Positions 1 through 6,427 of a stretch of DNA of 8,249 nt are shown piece by piece (position 1 is the stretch's first letter; every line of letters starts with the position of its first letter). The position numbers were made by a program, and so were the translations under genes. Below the pieces are notes generated by a model. The model was not told the origin of the DNA and made no database searches. It worked only from the letters and a program-made list of their open reading frames with translations. Source of the stretch: Methylobacteriaceae bacterium (GTDB lineage: Bacteria; Pseudomonadota; Alphaproteobacteria; Rhizobiales; Beijerinckiaceae); the NCBI GenBank assembly GCA_031272615.1, contig JAISTL010000150.1, forward strand, positions 1 to 8,249, given 5' to 3'.

Positions 1-287
1 CCGATCACAATAGGTATGGACTGGTTAATCTCCACAATCCCCTGCAACGCCTCCAGCGAACAATACAGCGCGTAAAAGTCTCCGCGGGCGTTGATCGCTC
101 TGGTGAACGCCTTCAATGAGGTCGTCTTGCCCGATTGACGCGGCGCGTGGATGACGAAATACCGTCGATTCAACGCCAATTTGAGCGCTTCGGGAAGCCT
201 GGCCACGGCGTCCAGCATATAGTGTTCCCCCGGTATGCACGGACCAGCGGTGTTGAAATATTTCGGAAGCGTATACGGATCGGACAT
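1..287 (-). CDS. AAA/STAND-type ATPase, N-terminal part (runs off the left edge)
   Basis: The first 95 codons of a gene that continues beyond base 1. It starts at an ATG preceded by AGAGG seven bases upstream. The protein opens with MSDPYTLPKYFNTAGPC and has a P-loop, APRQSGKTT, at residues 48-56, so it should bind and hydrolyse ATP. By hand count 65 of 95 residues match the full-length paralogue at 6604-7743, and about 63 of the first 84; similarity fades after residue 84. No Walker B is visible because the gene is cut by the window edge. The family is a widespread group of stand-alone bacterial ATPases, often present in several copies and of unknown function (AAA_35-like by its pattern, from memory). 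It is divergent from the Sel1 gene and has its own promoter. Whether this copy is intact cannot be judged here. Confidence 0.85.
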   Translation of the reverse strand, partial: MSDPYTLPKYFNTAGPCIPGEHYMLDAVARLPEALKLALNRRYFVIHAPRQSGKTTSLKAFTRAINARGDFYALYCSLEALQGIVEINQSIPIVI

Positions 288-370
288 GTCGGCGCCTCTG
301 GTGTTTCCCGCGGGATACTATACCCCATTCGGCCTGAAATAACAACGAAGCCGCATCGCGGAAAATCCGG
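288..370 (-). repeat. 83-base upstream module, copy 1
   Basis: The 83 bases before the ATG align without gaps to 6521-6603, with 62 of 83 identical by hand count. The best-kept parts are the outer end (CCGGnTTTTCCG), the -35 area (GCTTCGTTGT), the -10 TATAGT, and the last 19 bases (AAACACCAGAGGCGCCGAC) that include the ribosome-binding site. Outside base 370 no similarity remains. Confidence 0.8.
317..345 (-). promoter_or_regulatory. Promoter of the left ATPase gene
   Basis: On the minus strand there is a -35 TTGTTA (345-340), a 17-base spacer and a -10 TATAGT (322-317), ending 29 bases before the ATG. The same arrangement with the same spacing stands before the paralogue at 6604, and both boxes are nearly unchanged although the spacer has diverged. 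That conservation supports real function. The transcription start would be near 310. Confidence 0.72.
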
Positions 371-408
371 CTGTCAGCCATGGATTGCTTCGGCAGACAA
401 AGAACAGC

Positions 409-437
409 TTCACAATCCGGGTTGCCGGCATTATAAC
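409..437 (+). promoter_or_regulatory. Promoter of the Sel1-repeat gene
   Basis: A sigma70-like promoter: -35 TTCACA (409-414), a 17-base spacer, and -10 TATAAC (432-437), each one base off consensus. The start of transcription would be near 444, giving a leader of about 75 bases. That leader contains a 7-bp inverted repeat (TTCCGCC at 454-460, GGCGGAA at 493-499) just upstream of the AAGGG ribosome-binding site (505-509). Confidence 0.6.
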
Positions 438-518
438 AATTCATAATTCTCCGTTCCGCCTGCCGTCGACAACCACGCCCGGGGAGCGGTCGGGCGGAAA
501 CAACAAGGGTTCTCATCG

Positions 519-677
519 GTGAAACGGGTCTTTTTCGCCATCGTGCTGCTGCTCTGCGCGTTCGCGCCGCCCCTCCAGGCGCAGCAGTCATCGTCGTCAC
601 CGGAAGCACTCGCTTTTGAGAAAACCTTGAATTCGGCCGAAGCCGGGGACGCCGGAGCGCAGTTCGAGCTGGCTTGA
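519..677 (+). pseudogene. N-terminal fragment of the Sel1-repeat protein: signal peptide and half repeat
   Basis: A 52-codon frame beginning at GTG, with AAGGG nine bases upstream. It encodes a typical Sec signal peptide (MKRVFFAIVLLLCAFA...), with likely cleavage after LQA at residue 21. A short linker follows, and then GDAGAQFELA, the first half of a Sel1 repeat. It then meets TGA at 675-677. The next frame resumes at once with MYYYGARGARKDEAEAARLF, exactly the second half of that repeat. Joining the two needs one extra base near 672-676 and gives AQFELA-L-MYYYG, a good Sel1 match. This is therefore the 5' part of the gene continued at 677-1606, separated by a real deletion or a sequencing error. 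The stop and the following ATG overlap as TGATG, so coupled re-initiation is possible. The frame is too short to be a convincing gene on its own. Confidence 0.7.
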
Positions 678-1606
678 TGTACTATTATGGGGCGCGCGGC
701 GCCCGCAAGGATGAGGCTGAAGCGGCCAGGTTGTTTCAGGCTGCCGCGGACCGGGGCAACCGCAAAGCCAAAACCTTTGTGGGCGCATTGCAGGGGGACG
801 CCGAAGCGCAGACCGCTGTGGGCGACATGTATGCACACGGAGATGTTCCCCGTACAGTCAATGATTTATCTTGGTCGTACAGAGCCGAAGCGGCCAAGTG
901 GTACCGAAAGGCCGCTGAGCAAGGTTATGCCCCCGCCCAGTTCAAGTTGGGCCGGATGTACTCCTATTATGGCTGGGACGGCGTTGACCAAGATGAAGTC
1001 GAAGCGGCCAGGTTGTTCAAAATGGCCGCGGACCAAGGTTATGCTGAAGCACAGTGGTATCTGGGCTATATGTACCGCCGGGGAAGAGGCGGTCTTCCCC
1101 GGGATATGGCCGAAGCGGTGAAGTGGTTTACGCTGGCCGCGTCGCAAGGCTGCGCCGACTGCCAGTTTCAGCTGAGCGAAATGTATTACGAGGGAAAAGA
1201 GGTTGAACGGAATTATGGTCTGGCCTTGAAATGGTTTCGCGCGGCGGTGAACAACCGATCCCCGCTCGCCTTGGACGCACTGAAGACTATTTGGGGGTGG
1301 GCCGGCATCGTCAACATACTCGTTGTTTTGTTTTATATTTTCGTCGGAAGGAACCGGCCCGGGACGCCGGACAATGCATCCGGACAGTTTACCCGCCGGC
1401 AAACGGCTTTTCTATTGTCATTGTCTTTTTTGTGCTTCATCGTGGGCTTTTATTTATTTTCCACCCTGAGTTTTCTATATTTTGCTTTTGGTTCGTTGCT
1501 TCTCGCCATGGCTTGTCGCTGGTCGTGCTCATCGGCGGTCGCAGCTATACTTGCGTTTGGACTTGCCGTCTACTGCCTTTTTGGTATTGCATTATTCCTT
1601 CACTGA
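677..1606 (+). CDS. Sel1-repeat protein with C-terminal membrane segments (main frame)
   Basis: The 309-residue frame from the ATG at 677 (a TTG at 674 is an alternative start). It starts inside a Sel1 repeat and then holds four more, at roughly residues 40-83, 84-121, 122-157 and 158-192. These show the usual pattern AxAQxxLGxMY...A.KW(Y/F)..AA.QG. Sel1 repeats are paired alpha helices that serve as protein-binding scaffolds, often in the periplasm or in signalling complexes. The tail from about 208 is hydrophobic with perhaps four membrane helices (208-224, 242-261, 262-280, 285-308). Repeats 1 and 3 share an identical 17-base stretch (719-735 and 1001-1017), suggesting fairly recent internal duplication. 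The natural N-terminus, with a signal peptide, is in another frame at 519-677. Without it the repeat domain might stay cytoplasmic, so the gene may be inactive or altered. The partner is unknown. Confidence 0.8.
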   Translation: MYYYGARGARKDEAEAARLFQAAADRGNRKAKTFVGALQGDAEAQTAVGDMYAHGDVPRTVNDLSWSYRAEAAKWYRKAAEQGYAPAQFKLGRMYSYYGWDGVDQDEVEAARLFKMAADQGYAEAQWYLGYMYRRGRGGLPRDMAEAVKWFTLAASQGCADCQFQLSEMYYEGKEVERNYGLALKWFRAAVNNRSPLALDALKTIWGWAGIVNILVVLFYIFVGRNRPGTPDNASGQFTRRQTAFLLSLSFLCFIVGFYLFSTLSFLYFAFGSLLLAMACRWSCSSAVAAILAFGLAVYCLFGIALFLH

Positions 1607-1635
1607 CATCGCCTACCTCCACCGCCGCCGCGGTG

Positions 1636-1651
1636 CGGACGAAGGCGTCCG
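1636..1651. other. Small hairpin between convergent genes
   Basis: CGGACG, loop AAGG, CGTCCG: a 6-bp perfect stem in the 70-base gap between the Sel1 stop and the priA stop. There is no T-run on either strand, so it is at best a weak shared transcription end. Confidence 0.25.
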
Positions 1652-1676
1652 TCATCCCGGCTTCGCCGCCCGCCCC

Positions 1677-3839
1677 TCACAAAAACGAATACGGGTCGAC
1701 ATCGACGCTGATGCGGATGTTGCCCTTGGGTTTTTCCATGCGGTTGAGCCAGCCGCGCAGATAACCCTGCAGGTCGGTTTTGCGCCCGCACTTCACCAGC
1801 AGGCGGAAACGGAAGCGTTTGCGCACCAGGGCCAGCGGCGCCTCCACCGGGCCGAGCACCTTCACATCCGGCCAGGCCGGCGACGCCCGCGCCAGGCGGC
1901 GGGCTTCGGCGGCGGTGGCGTCCTTGTCCCGCCCGGAAACGATGAGCGCCGCCAGGCGACCGTAGGGCGGCAGCCCCGCGAGGCTCCGCGCCTGCTGTTC
2001 GTGGGCATAGAAGCGTTCCTCATCCCCGGAGAGCAGCGCCCGGATCACCGGGTTTTCCGGTTGCCACGTCTGCAGATAGGCGCGGCCTTCCGCCTCGCCG
2101 CGGCCGGAGCGACCGGCGACCTGATGCAGAATCTGAAACGTGCGCTCGGAGGCGCGCGGGTCCCCCGAGGTCATGCCGACATCGGCATCCACGACGCCCA
2201 CCAGGCTCAAATGCGGGAAATTGTGGCCCTTGGCCACCAGCTGGGTGCCGATGACTAGGGAATACTCGCCGCGGGCAATGGCCTCGATTTCGGAGCGCAG
2301 CCGCTCGTTGCCACCGGCGAGATCACTGGAGAGAACGATGCGGCGCGCCTCGGGGAACAGCTCCGCCAGTTCCTCGGCGACGCGCTCGACCCCGGGACCG
2401 CAGGGCACCTGGGAGTCGACGCTGCCGCACTCCGGGCAGGCGGCGAGTTTCGGCTCGGTGTGGCCGCAAAGATGACAGATGAGCGCCCGGCGCGAGCGGT
2501 GCTCCACCAGCCACGCGGAACAATCCGGGCATTGCCGTTTATAGCCGCAGGCGCGGCAGAGCGTGAGGGGCGCATAACCCCGGCGGTTGAGATAGAACAA
2601 CGCCTGCTCGCCGCGTTGAAGCGCGGCGGCGGTTTCCGCCACCAGCGGCGGCGCCAGCCAGCGCCCCTTTCCCGGCGGGTCTTTTCGCATGTCGATGGCG
2701 GACAGGCGCGGCAGGGCGCGGCCGCCGAAACGTTCCGGCAGCGAAACGGCGGCGAAACGCCCGCGCGCGACATTGGCCCGGGTTTCGAGGGACGGCGTGG
2801 CGGAGGCGAGAATCAGCCCGGCGCCCTCGGTTTTGGCCCGCACCACCGCCATGTCGCGGGCGTGGTACAGCACCCCGTCCTCCTGCTTGTAGGCCGCCTC
2901 ATGCTCCTCATCGACCACAATCAGCCCCAGCTCCCTGAACGGCAGGAACAGGGCCGAGCGGGCGCCCGCCACCACCCGCACCTCGCCGGAGGCCACGGCG
3001 TTGTAGAGCCGCTCGCGCTTGCGGCCCTGAATCGCCGAGTGCCACGCCGGAGGCGCCACGCCGAAGCGCGCGGCGAAACGCTCCATGAACTGGTTGGTGA
3101 GGGCGATTTCCGGCATCAGAATCAGCGCCTGCCGCCCGCTCTCCACCGTGCGGGCCACCGCCTCGAAATAGACCTCCGTTTTCCCCGAACCGGTGACGCC
3201 GTGGAGCAGCACCGGTTGATTCGCCGGTTCCGCCAGCAGACGGGTGAGAGACTCCACCGCCGCCGTCTGCGCCGGAGTAAGGTGAGGGCGCGAAAAACCG
3301 GTTATCGGCGGTTCGAATTCTCTGATCTGCGGCAAGGCCACGGCTTCCAGCGCACCGGCGTCCACCAGGCCGTCCACCACCGCCTGGGACACCCCGGCCC
3401 GCTCGGCCAAGTGCCGCTTGCTGAACACCAGCCCGCCCTCGGCTTCGCGGAGCACCCGGGCCCGGGCGGGAGTCATGCGCGGCGGCGGCGGACCGGCAAG
3501 GCGCACGCCGATGCGCACCGCTTCGGTTCTGCCCTCCTCCGGCGGCTTGAAGGCCATGGCCAGCACCAGGCCCTTGGGCGCCAGGGTATACCAGGCGACC
3601 CAATCGACAAAGGCGCGCAGCTTTTCGGGAATCACCGGCAGGTCGGTTTTGGCGGCAACGGTTTTGAGCGGCTGGTTCTCCGGCGCATCACCGCCGATAG
3701 TCCACACCACGCCGAAGGTCTCTTTGGCGCCGAAGGGCACGCGCACCACATCGCCCGGCGCCACCGTGAAGGTCTCCGGAACCTGATAGGTAAAGGTCTG
3801 CTCCAGCGCGACCGGAATCAGGATGTGGGCGAGGGTCAT
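1677..3839 (-). CDS. priA: Primosomal protein N' (replication restart helicase PriA)
   Basis: PriA is a 3'-to-5' superfamily 2 DNA helicase that binds stalled or collapsed forks and directs primosome reassembly. Numbered from the ATG at 3839 (720 residues), the N-terminal DNA-binding domain starts MTLAHILIPVAL. Walker A GVTGSGKTE lies at 214-222 and the DEEH box at 310-313. Eight cysteines (428, 431, 437, 440, 455, 458, 468, 471) form the two zinc sites. TQLVAKGHNFP (532-542) and HQVAGRSGRG (572-581) are motifs V and VI. The end, DVDPYSFL, is the usual PriA C-terminus. The length fits the family. A TTG at 3854 would add five residues, but neither start has a strong ribosome-binding site; I chose the ATG. 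It lies downstream of the rpoH2 terminator, so it probably has its own, unrecognised, promoter in 3840-3902. It is convergent with the Sel1 gene. Confidence 0.97.
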   Translation of the reverse strand: MTLAHILIPVALEQTFTYQVPETFTVAPGDVVRVPFGAKETFGVVWTIGGDAPENQPLKTVAAKTDLPVIPEKLRAFVDWVAWYTLAPKGLVLAMAFKPPEEGRTEAVRIGVRLAGPPPPRMTPARARVLREAEGGLVFSKRHLAERAGVSQAVVDGLVDAGALEAVALPQIREFEPPITGFSRPHLTPAQTAAVESLTRLLAEPANQPVLLHGVTGSGKTEVYFEAVARTVESGRQALILMPEIALTNQFMERFAARFGVAPPAWHSAIQGRKRERLYNAVASGEVRVVAGARSALFLPFRELGLIVVDEEHEAAYKQEDGVLYHARDMAVVRAKTEGAGLILASATPSLETRANVARGRFAAVSLPERFGGRALPRLSAIDMRKDPPGKGRWLAPPLVAETAAALQRGEQALFYLNRRGYAPLTLCRACGYKRQCPDCSAWLVEHRSRRALICHLCGHTEPKLAACPECGSVDSQVPCGPGVERVAEELAELFPEARRIVLSSDLAGGNERLRSEIEAIARGEYSLVIGTQLVAKGHNFPHLSLVGVVDADVGMTSGDPRASERTFQILHQVAGRSGRGEAEGRAYLQTWQPENPVIRALLSGDEERFYAHEQQARSLAGLPPYGRLAALIVSGRDKDATAAEARRLARASPAWPDVKVLGPVEAPLALVRKRFRFRLLVKCGRKTDLQGYLRGWLNRMEKPKGNIRISVDVDPYSFL

Positions 3840-3902
3840 GGGCGACTCAATCAATGGTGGAACGGCGCCGTGTTCCGCACTGCTATGCCACGTTCCGCGG
3901 CC

Positions 3903-3930
3903 AAAAAAAACCCCCCGGCGAACCGGGGGG
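3903..3930 (-). terminator. Rho-independent terminator of rpoH2
   Basis: Read on the minus strand: CCCCCCGG, a TTCG tetraloop, CCGGGGGG, then eight T. The 8-bp all-GC stem with a UUCG loop and a perfect T-run is a textbook intrinsic terminator. It lies 154 bases past the rpoH2 stop and 63 bases before the priA start, so it separates the two genes. It lacks a T-run on the plus strand, so it acts one way. Confidence 0.93.
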
Positions 3931-3949
3931 AAGTAGGGGAGGTGATACC

Positions 3950-3990
3950 GGAGCGCGCCCGGCGTGGTCTCTTCGCTTTCCGCGCGCTCC
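3950..3990 (-). other. Stem-loop in the rpoH2 3' untranslated region
   Basis: GGAGCGCGC (3950-3958) and GCGCGCTCC (3982-3990) form a perfect 9-bp stem with a 23-base loop, 19 bases upstream of the terminator hairpin in the direction of rpoH2 transcription. It could protect the transcript end or be part of a 3'-derived small RNA. No Hfq-specific claim can be made from sequence beyond the terminal U-tract. Confidence 0.4.
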
Positions 3991-4083
3991 AGGTCTTAAA
4001 ATGTCGGAAACTGATTCGGTCGGAGGGAGGGAGGGTGACCGCGGTCTTTCAGCTTCCGACAAGGGCGTTTGGCCCTGCCGCGC

Positions 4084-4965
4084 TCATGCGGCGACGGGGC
4101 CGGACATATGGCCGCTCAGAACCCGGTGCAGCTTTTCCATGGCGCGGTTCTCGATCTGACGGACGCGCTCCTTGGAAATGCCCAGACGGTGTCCGAGGTT
4201 TTCCAGTGTCTCCTGCTCGTCGTTGAGGCGACGGGCGTTGATGATGGACAGTTCCCGCTCGTTCAGGACTCCCAGGGCCTTCTTCAGCCATGAAGCCCGC
4301 CTGGCTTCGTCGATGGACTGTTCCGCCAGCTCATCGGGGAGCGGCGCGCTGTCCACCAGAAAATCCATTCTCTCAATCACCATGCCGCTTTCGGTTTCAC
4401 CCACCGCGACGTTGAGAGACGTATCCGGCGCCGCCATCCGCGCTTCCATCATCGCCACATCCGAGCGGGAAACACCGAGTGATTCGGCGATCTCTTCGCG
4501 GGTGTCGTCAGACAGGCTGTCGTCCCCCGTTTTGCTCAGCTGGGCGCGCAACCGGCGCAGATTGAAGAACAGGGCCTTCTGGGCGGAGCTTGTGCCGCCG
4601 CGGACGATGGACCAGTTCCTCAGGATGTAGTCTTGGATCGACGCGCGAATCCACCATGAGGCGTAGGTGGAGAACCGAACGTCACGGCCGGCTTCAAACC
4701 GGGCGGCCGCCTCCATCATGCCGACGCATCCTTCCTGGATCATGTCGGCGACGGGCAGACCGTAATTCTTGAAGCGCAGCGCCATGGCAATCACCAGGCG
4801 CATATGGGCGGTGGTAAGTTTATCCAAAGCCTTGGCATCCTTGTTCTCGCGCCAGGCCTTGGCGAGTGAGATTTCCTCTTCCTTTTCCAGCAGCGAAGCA
4901 CTCATGGCAGCCTGAATGAACCGGCTGTCGAGATTGGTGGTTTCTTTCACCTTCGCAAATTTCAT
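4084..4965 (-). CDS. rpoH: RNA polymerase sigma-32 factor, type II (RpoH2-like)
   Basis: A 293-residue group 3 sigma factor that directs RNA polymerase to heat-shock and oxidative-stress promoters. Region 2 lies at about 57-121 and includes the core-binding and -10 recognition stretch (RFSTYASWWIRASIQDYILR). It is followed by the RpoH box QKALFFNLRRLR at 129-140, which marks sigma-32 proteins. Region 4 ends in a helix-turn-helix at about 253-283 (LGISKERVRQIENRAMEKLH). The phrases RNWSIVRGGTSSAQKALFF and DSAPLPDELAEQSIDEAR point to the alphaproteobacterial RpoH2 branch rather than RpoH1; in Rhodobacter that branch serves the photo-oxidative stress response. The ATG is preceded by GAGG seven bases upstream in a purine-rich leader. 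The gene is followed by a strong terminator and headed by operator-like dyads. Assignment to sigma-32 is firm; assignment to type II is from remembered family patterns. Confidence 0.95.
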   Translation of the reverse strand: MKFAKVKETTNLDSRFIQAAMSASLLEKEEEISLAKAWRENKDAKALDKLTTAHMRLVIAMALRFKNYGLPVADMIQEGCVGMMEAAARFEAGRDVRFSTYASWWIRASIQDYILRNWSIVRGGTSSAQKALFFNLRRLRAQLSKTGDDSLSDDTREEIAESLGVSRSDVAMMEARMAAPDTSLNVAVGETESGMVIERMDFLVDSAPLPDELAEQSIDEARRASWLKKALGVLNERELSIINARRLNDEQETLENLGHRLGISKERVRQIENRAMEKLHRVLSGHMSGPVAA

Positions 4966-4975
4966 ATCCTTACCT

Positions 4976-4991
4976 CACCTTACGTTATGTA
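4976..4991. promoter_or_regulatory. Operator-like site O2 in the rpoH2 leader
   Basis: CACCTTACGTTATGTA matches O1 at 14 of 16 positions in the same orientation, 33 bases away, about three helical turns. It overlaps the first base of the GAGG ribosome-binding site. Between the two lies another small dyad, TTACC-TAT-GGTAA (4994-5006). The pair suggests cooperative binding of one regulator. Confidence 0.45.
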
Positions 4992-5002
4992 GCTTACCTA
5001 TG

Positions 5003-5031
5003 GTAATATACCTTACGTTAGGTAACGTCAA
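5003..5031 (-). promoter_or_regulatory. Putative rpoH2 promoter
   Basis: On the minus strand, TTGACG (5031-5026) is a near-consensus -35. The -10 is either TATATT (5010-5005, 15-base spacer) or TATTAC (5008-5003, 17-base spacer). The leader would be only about 30-35 bases, too short for the long folded thermosensor of the E. coli rpoH mRNA. No GGAAC-type ECF promoter was seen upstream. Confidence 0.5.
5009..5024. promoter_or_regulatory. Operator-like dyad O1 in the rpoH2 promoter
   Basis: TACCTTACGTTAGGTA is a dyad with 14 of 16 bases symmetric, lying between the -35 and -10 of the rpoH2 promoter, where a repressor would block polymerase. An overlapping 6-bp inverted repeat, ACGTTA-GG-TAACGT (5015-5028), touches the -35 box. 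A second copy of the 16-mer follows at 4976-4991. Confidence 0.5.
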
Positions 5032-5072
5032 CAGAAATTATTGAGGCGCGCGTACTTTTTTTCGGATAGGCT

Positions 5073-5093
5073 CGTTAAAATTATTCTTTAACG
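5073..5093. repeat. Inverted repeat upstream of rpoH2
   Basis: CGTTAAA and TTTAACG form perfect 7-bp arms around ATTATTC. The right side continues into TAACGTCAA (5089-5097), which is repeated exactly at 5023-5031 over the rpoH2 -35 box, 66 bases away. It may be an activator or further regulator site. TTAA is spaced by nine bases here, not the seven expected for a CtrA site. Confidence 0.45.
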
Positions 5094-5241
5094 TCAATTG
5101 TTTACCTTATCGCATCCGGCGGGGGCGTTGGGCTACCTAACCCGGGAAAATGACGAATGGTTAAGGTCTTGGTAATTTACTTTTTATTTACAATTACTTA
5201 TCGGCGCCGATCCGGGGCGTGCCCCGAAGCGGAATTCTGTT

Positions 5242-5262
5242 GATATGCGGTTTACGCATATC
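5242..5262. other. 8-bp hairpin or dyad
   Basis: GATATGCG, loop GTTTA, CGCATATC: perfect arms of 8 bp. No T-run follows closely on either strand, so it is not an obvious terminator. It could be a protein-binding dyad or an RNA hairpin in a long leader of the acyltransferase gene. Confidence 0.4.
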
Positions 5263-5302
5263 CGCTGCCGCCAATTTTTCACATGCGCGGACAGCTGAAG
5301 CG

Positions 5303-5350
5303 AATCCTGTTAAAACACAGGGATTTCAACAATAATCCCGCCGCTGCGGG
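5303..5350 (+). other. Overlapping, mutually exclusive stems
   Basis: AATCCTGT (5303-5310) can pair with ACAGGGATT (5317-5325, one bulged G). GGGATT (5320-5325) can instead pair with AATCCC (5334-5339), and CCCGC (5337-5341) with GCGGG (5346-5350). Neighbouring stems exclude each other, as in leader switches. It lies about 100 bases before the acyltransferase start. Whether it is transcribed is unknown. Confidence 0.3.
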
Positions 5351-5447
5351 GCATATTGGTGTTTCCTTCCGGGGTATTATCGGGCATTGGAGTGAGTCGC
5401 GGCGTTTGCCCCGTTGAGTCGCGCCGTTGGAGAAAAAGGACCGCCCT

Positions 5448-6365
5448 TTGGCCGCATCCAAACAAAACCTGGGTTCCAAATTGCTGGAAACGCTTGTCGT
5501 TTTCGGTGTGCGCCTGGTGTTTCTCATCGAGCGGGGCTTGGGCCGCACCGTCTCGAGCGCCATCGGCGGCGCGCTGCTGAGGGTCTTCGGGCGATTCGTC
5601 GCGGCCGACTCAACCATGAAGCGCAATCTCGAAAACGTTTTTCCCGAGAAGTCCCGGGAGGCGCGTGAGTCGCTGGCCCGGGGCGCGTGGGACAATCTCG
5701 GGCGGGTCGGCGCCGAATATGCCCATCTCGACACCATGGTCGACATTGATTCGACTCATCTCACCGGCGCGATTGTGGAGCTGGTGGGCGCCGAACATTT
5801 TTTCGCGGTGCGGGACGACGGCAGGCCGGGGCTGTTCTTTTCCGGGCATCTCGGCAACTGGGAACTGTTGTCGGTGTGCGCCCACCGCCTCGGCCTGAAC
5901 CTGATATCGGTGTTCCGCGCCCCCAATGACCCGGGAATCGCCCGGATTATCCACGAGATCCGCGGGCGCACCATGGGCAGCCTGCAGGCGGCGGGGGCCG
6001 GGGCGGCGCAGAAAATGGTCGACGCCCTGGAGAGCGGCGCCCATCTCGGCATGCTGATCGATCAGCATCTCGGCAAGGGCGTGCCGGTGGAGTTTATGGG
6101 ACGCCCGGCCCTGGCCAACCCGACTCTGGCCAAACTGGCGCGCCGGTTTGACTGTCCGGTGCACGGCGCCCGCGTCATCCGCCTGCCCCATGGCCGGTTT
6201 CGCATCGAGGTCACCCCACCCATGCGGTTCGACCGCGATGCCGACGGGCACATCGATGTGGTGAAGGCGACGCAGCTGATGACCTCCACCATCGACGCCT
6301 GGGTGCGGGAGTACCCCGACCAGTGGCTGTGGATGCACCGGCGCTGGCGCGTGCCGACGCCGTGA
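5448..6365 (+). CDS. LpxL/HtrB-type lysophospholipid or lipid A acyltransferase
   Basis: A 305-residue member of the bacterial lipid A biosynthesis acyltransferase family, which transfers an acyl chain from acyl-ACP to lipid A precursors or a related lipid at the inner face of the cytoplasmic membrane. The catalytic HX4E motif is SGHLGNWEL, with His134 and Glu139. Further conserved stretches are MLIDQHLGKGVPVEFMGRP (about 202-220) and PDQWLWMHRRWR (290-301) near the end. A hydrophobic N-terminal segment (about 14-31) may anchor it. There is no ATG. I chose TTG at 5448 because AAGGA (5436-5440) sits seven bases upstream; a TTG at 5427 would add seven residues but has no ribosome-binding site. 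It diverges from rpoH2 across a long intergenic region. The exact acyl acceptor cannot be told from sequence; late lipid A acylation is most likely, ornithine-lipid-like substrates are possible. Confidence 0.9.
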   Translation: MAASKQNLGSKLLETLVVFGVRLVFLIERGLGRTVSSAIGGALLRVFGRFVAADSTMKRNLENVFPEKSREARESLARGAWDNLGRVGAEYAHLDTMVDIDSTHLTGAIVELVGAEHFFAVRDDGRPGLFFSGHLGNWELLSVCAHRLGLNLISVFRAPNDPGIARIIHEIRGRTMGSLQAAGAGAAQKMVDALESGAHLGMLIDQHLGKGVPVEFMGRPALANPTLAKLARRFDCPVHGARVIRLPHGRFRIEVTPPMRFDRDADGHIDVVKATQLMTSTIDAWVREYPDQWLWMHRRWRVPTP

Positions 6366-6427
6366 GACGGACGGCGGGAGGCGCCGTGGCATCGGGGGAG
6401 TCAGCGAAGCAACCCAAAATTGATGAG

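Larger units (their letters stand above)
4966..5447. other. Divergent intergenic region between rpoH2 and the acyltransferase gene
   Basis: 482 bases without a convincing gene, clearly AT-richer between about 4980 and 5200 than its surroundings. It holds the rpoH2 promoter with two operator-like sites, a 21-base inverted repeat (5073-5093), a 12-bp palindrome ATCGGCGCCGAT (5200-5211), CGGGGC-GT-GCCCCG (5213-5226), an 8-bp hairpin (5242-5262) and overlapping stems (5303-5350). The word TTACCT or its complement recurs across it. No confident promoter for the rightward gene was found; TATTAT at 5375-5380 and TACAAT at 5189-5194 are possible -10 boxes without good -35 partners. Confidence 0.7.

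Noticed and set aside
1482..2258. A 258-codon plus-strand frame across the Sel1 and priA ends
   Set aside because: Overlaps both real genes in wrong frames and shows no recognisable domain.
2460..4226. A 588-codon plus-strand open frame opposite priA and its upstream region
   Set aside because: It is antisense to a clear PriA, crosses a terminator, and its translation is rich in Arg, Gly and His without any domain. High GC commonly produces such shadows.
4966..5040. Iteron-like origin suggested by repeated TTACCT words
   Set aside because: No DnaA-box cluster or initiator gene is near; the repeats fit a promoter with operators better.
5074..5091. TTAA pair upstream of rpoH2 as a CtrA site
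   Set aside because: The two TTAA are nine bases apart; the CtrA motif needs seven.
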